NCBI GenBank assembly: GCA_003290465.1
Contig: CP030759.1
Location: forward strand, 1,641,144 to 1,705,143
From: Candidatus Sumerlaea chitinivorans
GTDB taxonomy: Bacteria > Sumerlaeota > Sumerlaeia > Sumerlaeales > Sumerlaeaceae
DNA length: 64,000 nucleotides
Reading direction: 5' to 3'
The notes beneath the pieces were generated by a model. The model saw nothing but the letters and a program-made list of their open reading frames with translations, did no database searches and was not told the origin of the DNA. Position 1 is the stretch's first letter. Each line of letters opens with the position of its first letter. Positions 62,651 through 64,000 of the stretch are shown piece after piece. The translations under genes were made by a program, and so were the position numbers.

Positions 62651-63784
62651 TTATGGGAGGCATTTTGCTCCTGCCAAAGGAGGTTGCGCAAACCCGATAA
62701 AAATGGGTTCCGGATGTAGTTCGATCCCAAATTTATCATGCACTTGGGTTTGGATGAGCTGCGCGAGCGCAATAATGTCGCGCGATTTGGCTCCGCCTAA
62801 ATTTATAAGCGCCAGCGCGTGACGCTCGGAAATCCCGGCGCGCCCGAGTCGAGAGCCACGGCGGAATCCAGCTCGCTCAATCAACCATGCAGCGGAGATC
62901 TTATAGTCCCCGCTCTCAAGCGCGAACGTCGGTGGAGTTTCTTGCGGCCCCAAAAGATTTGCCTGACGAGCTCTTTCAAGAAACTGCTCGTACTCACTTT
63001 GACTCAGGACTGGGTTCACGAAAAACGAGCCACAGCTGTGGGAATTGACCTCGTTCGGGTCGTAAAGCATGGCTTTTCTCTGACGCAGCGTACGCACGGC
63101 TCCCCGCACTTGGGCCAACGTGGGATGCTCAAAACGCCGATCCTGCAGAAACTGGGCGAGCTCGGGATAGCGCACAATCGGCCTTCCATCTTTCTGCAAA
63201 CGGTAGGTCACAGAGGTAACCACGTACCGCCCCCAATCGGTTGTTCGAAACCGGCTGGTGCGATAACCAAACCCGCAGTCAGAATTCGAAAATGAGACGA
63301 TTTTTTTAGTGAAAAGATCAAGGACTTCCACCGTGGCAATGGTATCCGAGACTTGTTGGCCATAGGCGCCGACGTTCTGAATGGGGGTCGCCCCGACGCT
63401 TCCCGGAATTCCCGAAAGACATTCGATGCCTGCCCAGCCGTTTGCCACTGCATATTCCACCACATAGTCCCAGTGCTCACCTGCCTGAACACGGAGGAAC
63501 ACATCTTCACCCTGAATATGGACCTCGCGCCCCTTGATTTGTAGGTGGACGACAAGGCCCTCCACGCCGTCGTCCGCGATCACCACGTTACTGCCCCCTG
63601 CAAGCACGACAAAAGGAATCCCCTGCTGGCGTGCCCAATCCACAGCCCCCTTTAGCTGGCCAACCGTGGTCACGGGCAGATAATAGCGGGCAGGCCCACC
63701 AACTCCCAGTGTCGTGTTGGCTTGCAGTGGATGGTCGTGAATGATGCGATCTTCGGTTGGGATGTCTGTTTTCTGAGGATCCAC
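62651..63784 (-). CDS. murB: UDP-N-acetylenolpyruvoylglucosamine reductase
   Basis: FAD-dependent reductase of peptidoglycan synthesis. HPLQANTTLGVGGPARYYLPV begins the FAD domain, VLAGGSNVV binds FAD, the FGYRTSRFR arginine and the HSCGSFFVNP serine (proton donor) form the active site, and ELHPEPIFIG ends the fold. The frame stays open to 63967 (TTG), which would add 61 residues rich in Ser/Pro/Lys of no known type; GTG 63784 gives a conventional 377-residue protein but has no visible ribosome binding site. The start is therefore unresolved. Confidence 0.95.
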   Translation of the reverse strand: MDPQKTDIPTEDRIIHDHPLQANTTLGVGGPARYYLPVTTVGQLKGAVDWARQQGIPFVVLAGGSNVVIADDGVEGLVVHLQIKGREVHIQGEDVFLRVQAGEHWDYVVEYAVANGWAGIECLSGIPGSVGATPIQNVGAYGQQVSDTIATVEVLDLFTKKIVSFSNSDCGFGYRTSRFRTTDWGRYVVTSVTYRLQKDGRPIVRYPELAQFLQDRRFEHPTLAQVRGAVRTLRQRKAMLYDPNEVNSHSCGSFFVNPVLSQSEYEQFLERARQANLLGPQETPPTFALESGDYKISAAWLIERAGFRRGSRLGRAGISERHALALINLGGAKSRDIIALAQLIQTQVHDKFGIELHPEPIFIGFAQPPLAGAKCLP

Positions 63785-64000
63785 AAATTTATGAATGCGA
63801 AACTCGCATTTGAAGGTCAAGCAGGATGGTGCGACGAGCGAATGAGAACGGTCGATCTCGTTTTTCCTAATGCCCGCTAAAGAGAGCACCTGTGGGGGAT
63901 GGGGAGGCTCCTTGGCCTGCTTGGCTGAAAAAACTGACGCACACGAAAGGCCCCCATCGCTAAGCAAGGCGAGGTTCGACGTCAGCGCCTCTTAGCTTCG

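Overview
The window is a gene-dense bacterial chromosome segment, moderately GC-rich apart from a few AT-richer intergenic stretches. It looks like core genome: no transposase, integrase, phage or CRISPR signal was seen. A Gram-negative envelope is indicated by metal-type KDO-8-phosphate synthase, an O-antigen-type ABC permease and three type II pseudopilins. A Chlamydia-like oversized GreA, a DHG-type aspartyl-tRNA synthetase beside a GatB gene, and frequent GTG/TTG starts point away from the well-studied proteobacteria. My guess is a poorly sampled lineage near PVC/Sumerlaeota-like bacteria; that placement is inference only.

Layout. 1-5.3 kb: 3' part of a DinG-type helicase, topA with a lysine-rich tail, adk. 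5.3-9.9 kb: membrane glycosyltransferase, Eis-like acetyltransferase, soluble glycosyltransferase. 10-12.3 kb: AhpD-AhpC peroxidase pair, then thiG on the other strand. 12.6-16.2 kb: secreted CBM48-esterase and an overlapping pseudopilin operon behind a strong promoter. 16.4-20.5 kb: uvrB and an exported thioredoxin/TPR protein. 21-23.3 kb: heparinase II/III-family protein. 23.4-26.6 kb: hisS-aspS operon. 26.8-32.2 kb: membrane Ser/Thr kinase and a secreted GH13 enzyme. 32.2-35.3 kb: AT-rich gap with a possible slippage gene, then giant GreA. 35.5-42.4 kb: gatB, the pyruvate dehydrogenase E1-E2 genes, and a divergent lipoate ligase. 42.5-46.8 kb: cysE, xanthine-dehydrogenase-type subunit, UroD-family protein. 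47-48.6 kb: cobalamin riboswitch leader and a secreted protein. 48.8-55 kb: ketopantoate reductase, then a surface-polysaccharide operon. 55.1-64 kb: kdsA, tRNA-Met, gltB, accA, murB.

Genes that work together: aceE, aceF and lplA (an enzyme complex and its lipoylation); ahpD and ahpC (peroxide reduction); aspS and gatB (possible tRNA-dependent amidation); the pseudopilins (secretion of enzymes such as the two exported CBM48 proteins is possible); and the acetyltransferase, glycosyltransferase and permease genes with kdsA (surface glycans).

The most interesting locus is 47.0-48.6 kb. A clear cobalamin riboswitch leads, through a structured leader with a strong Shine-Dalgarno and an overlapping small ORF, to a secreted protein that resembles no standard B12 gene but has beta-propeller-like character. 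A BtuG-like B12 scavenging role is a testable hypothesis.
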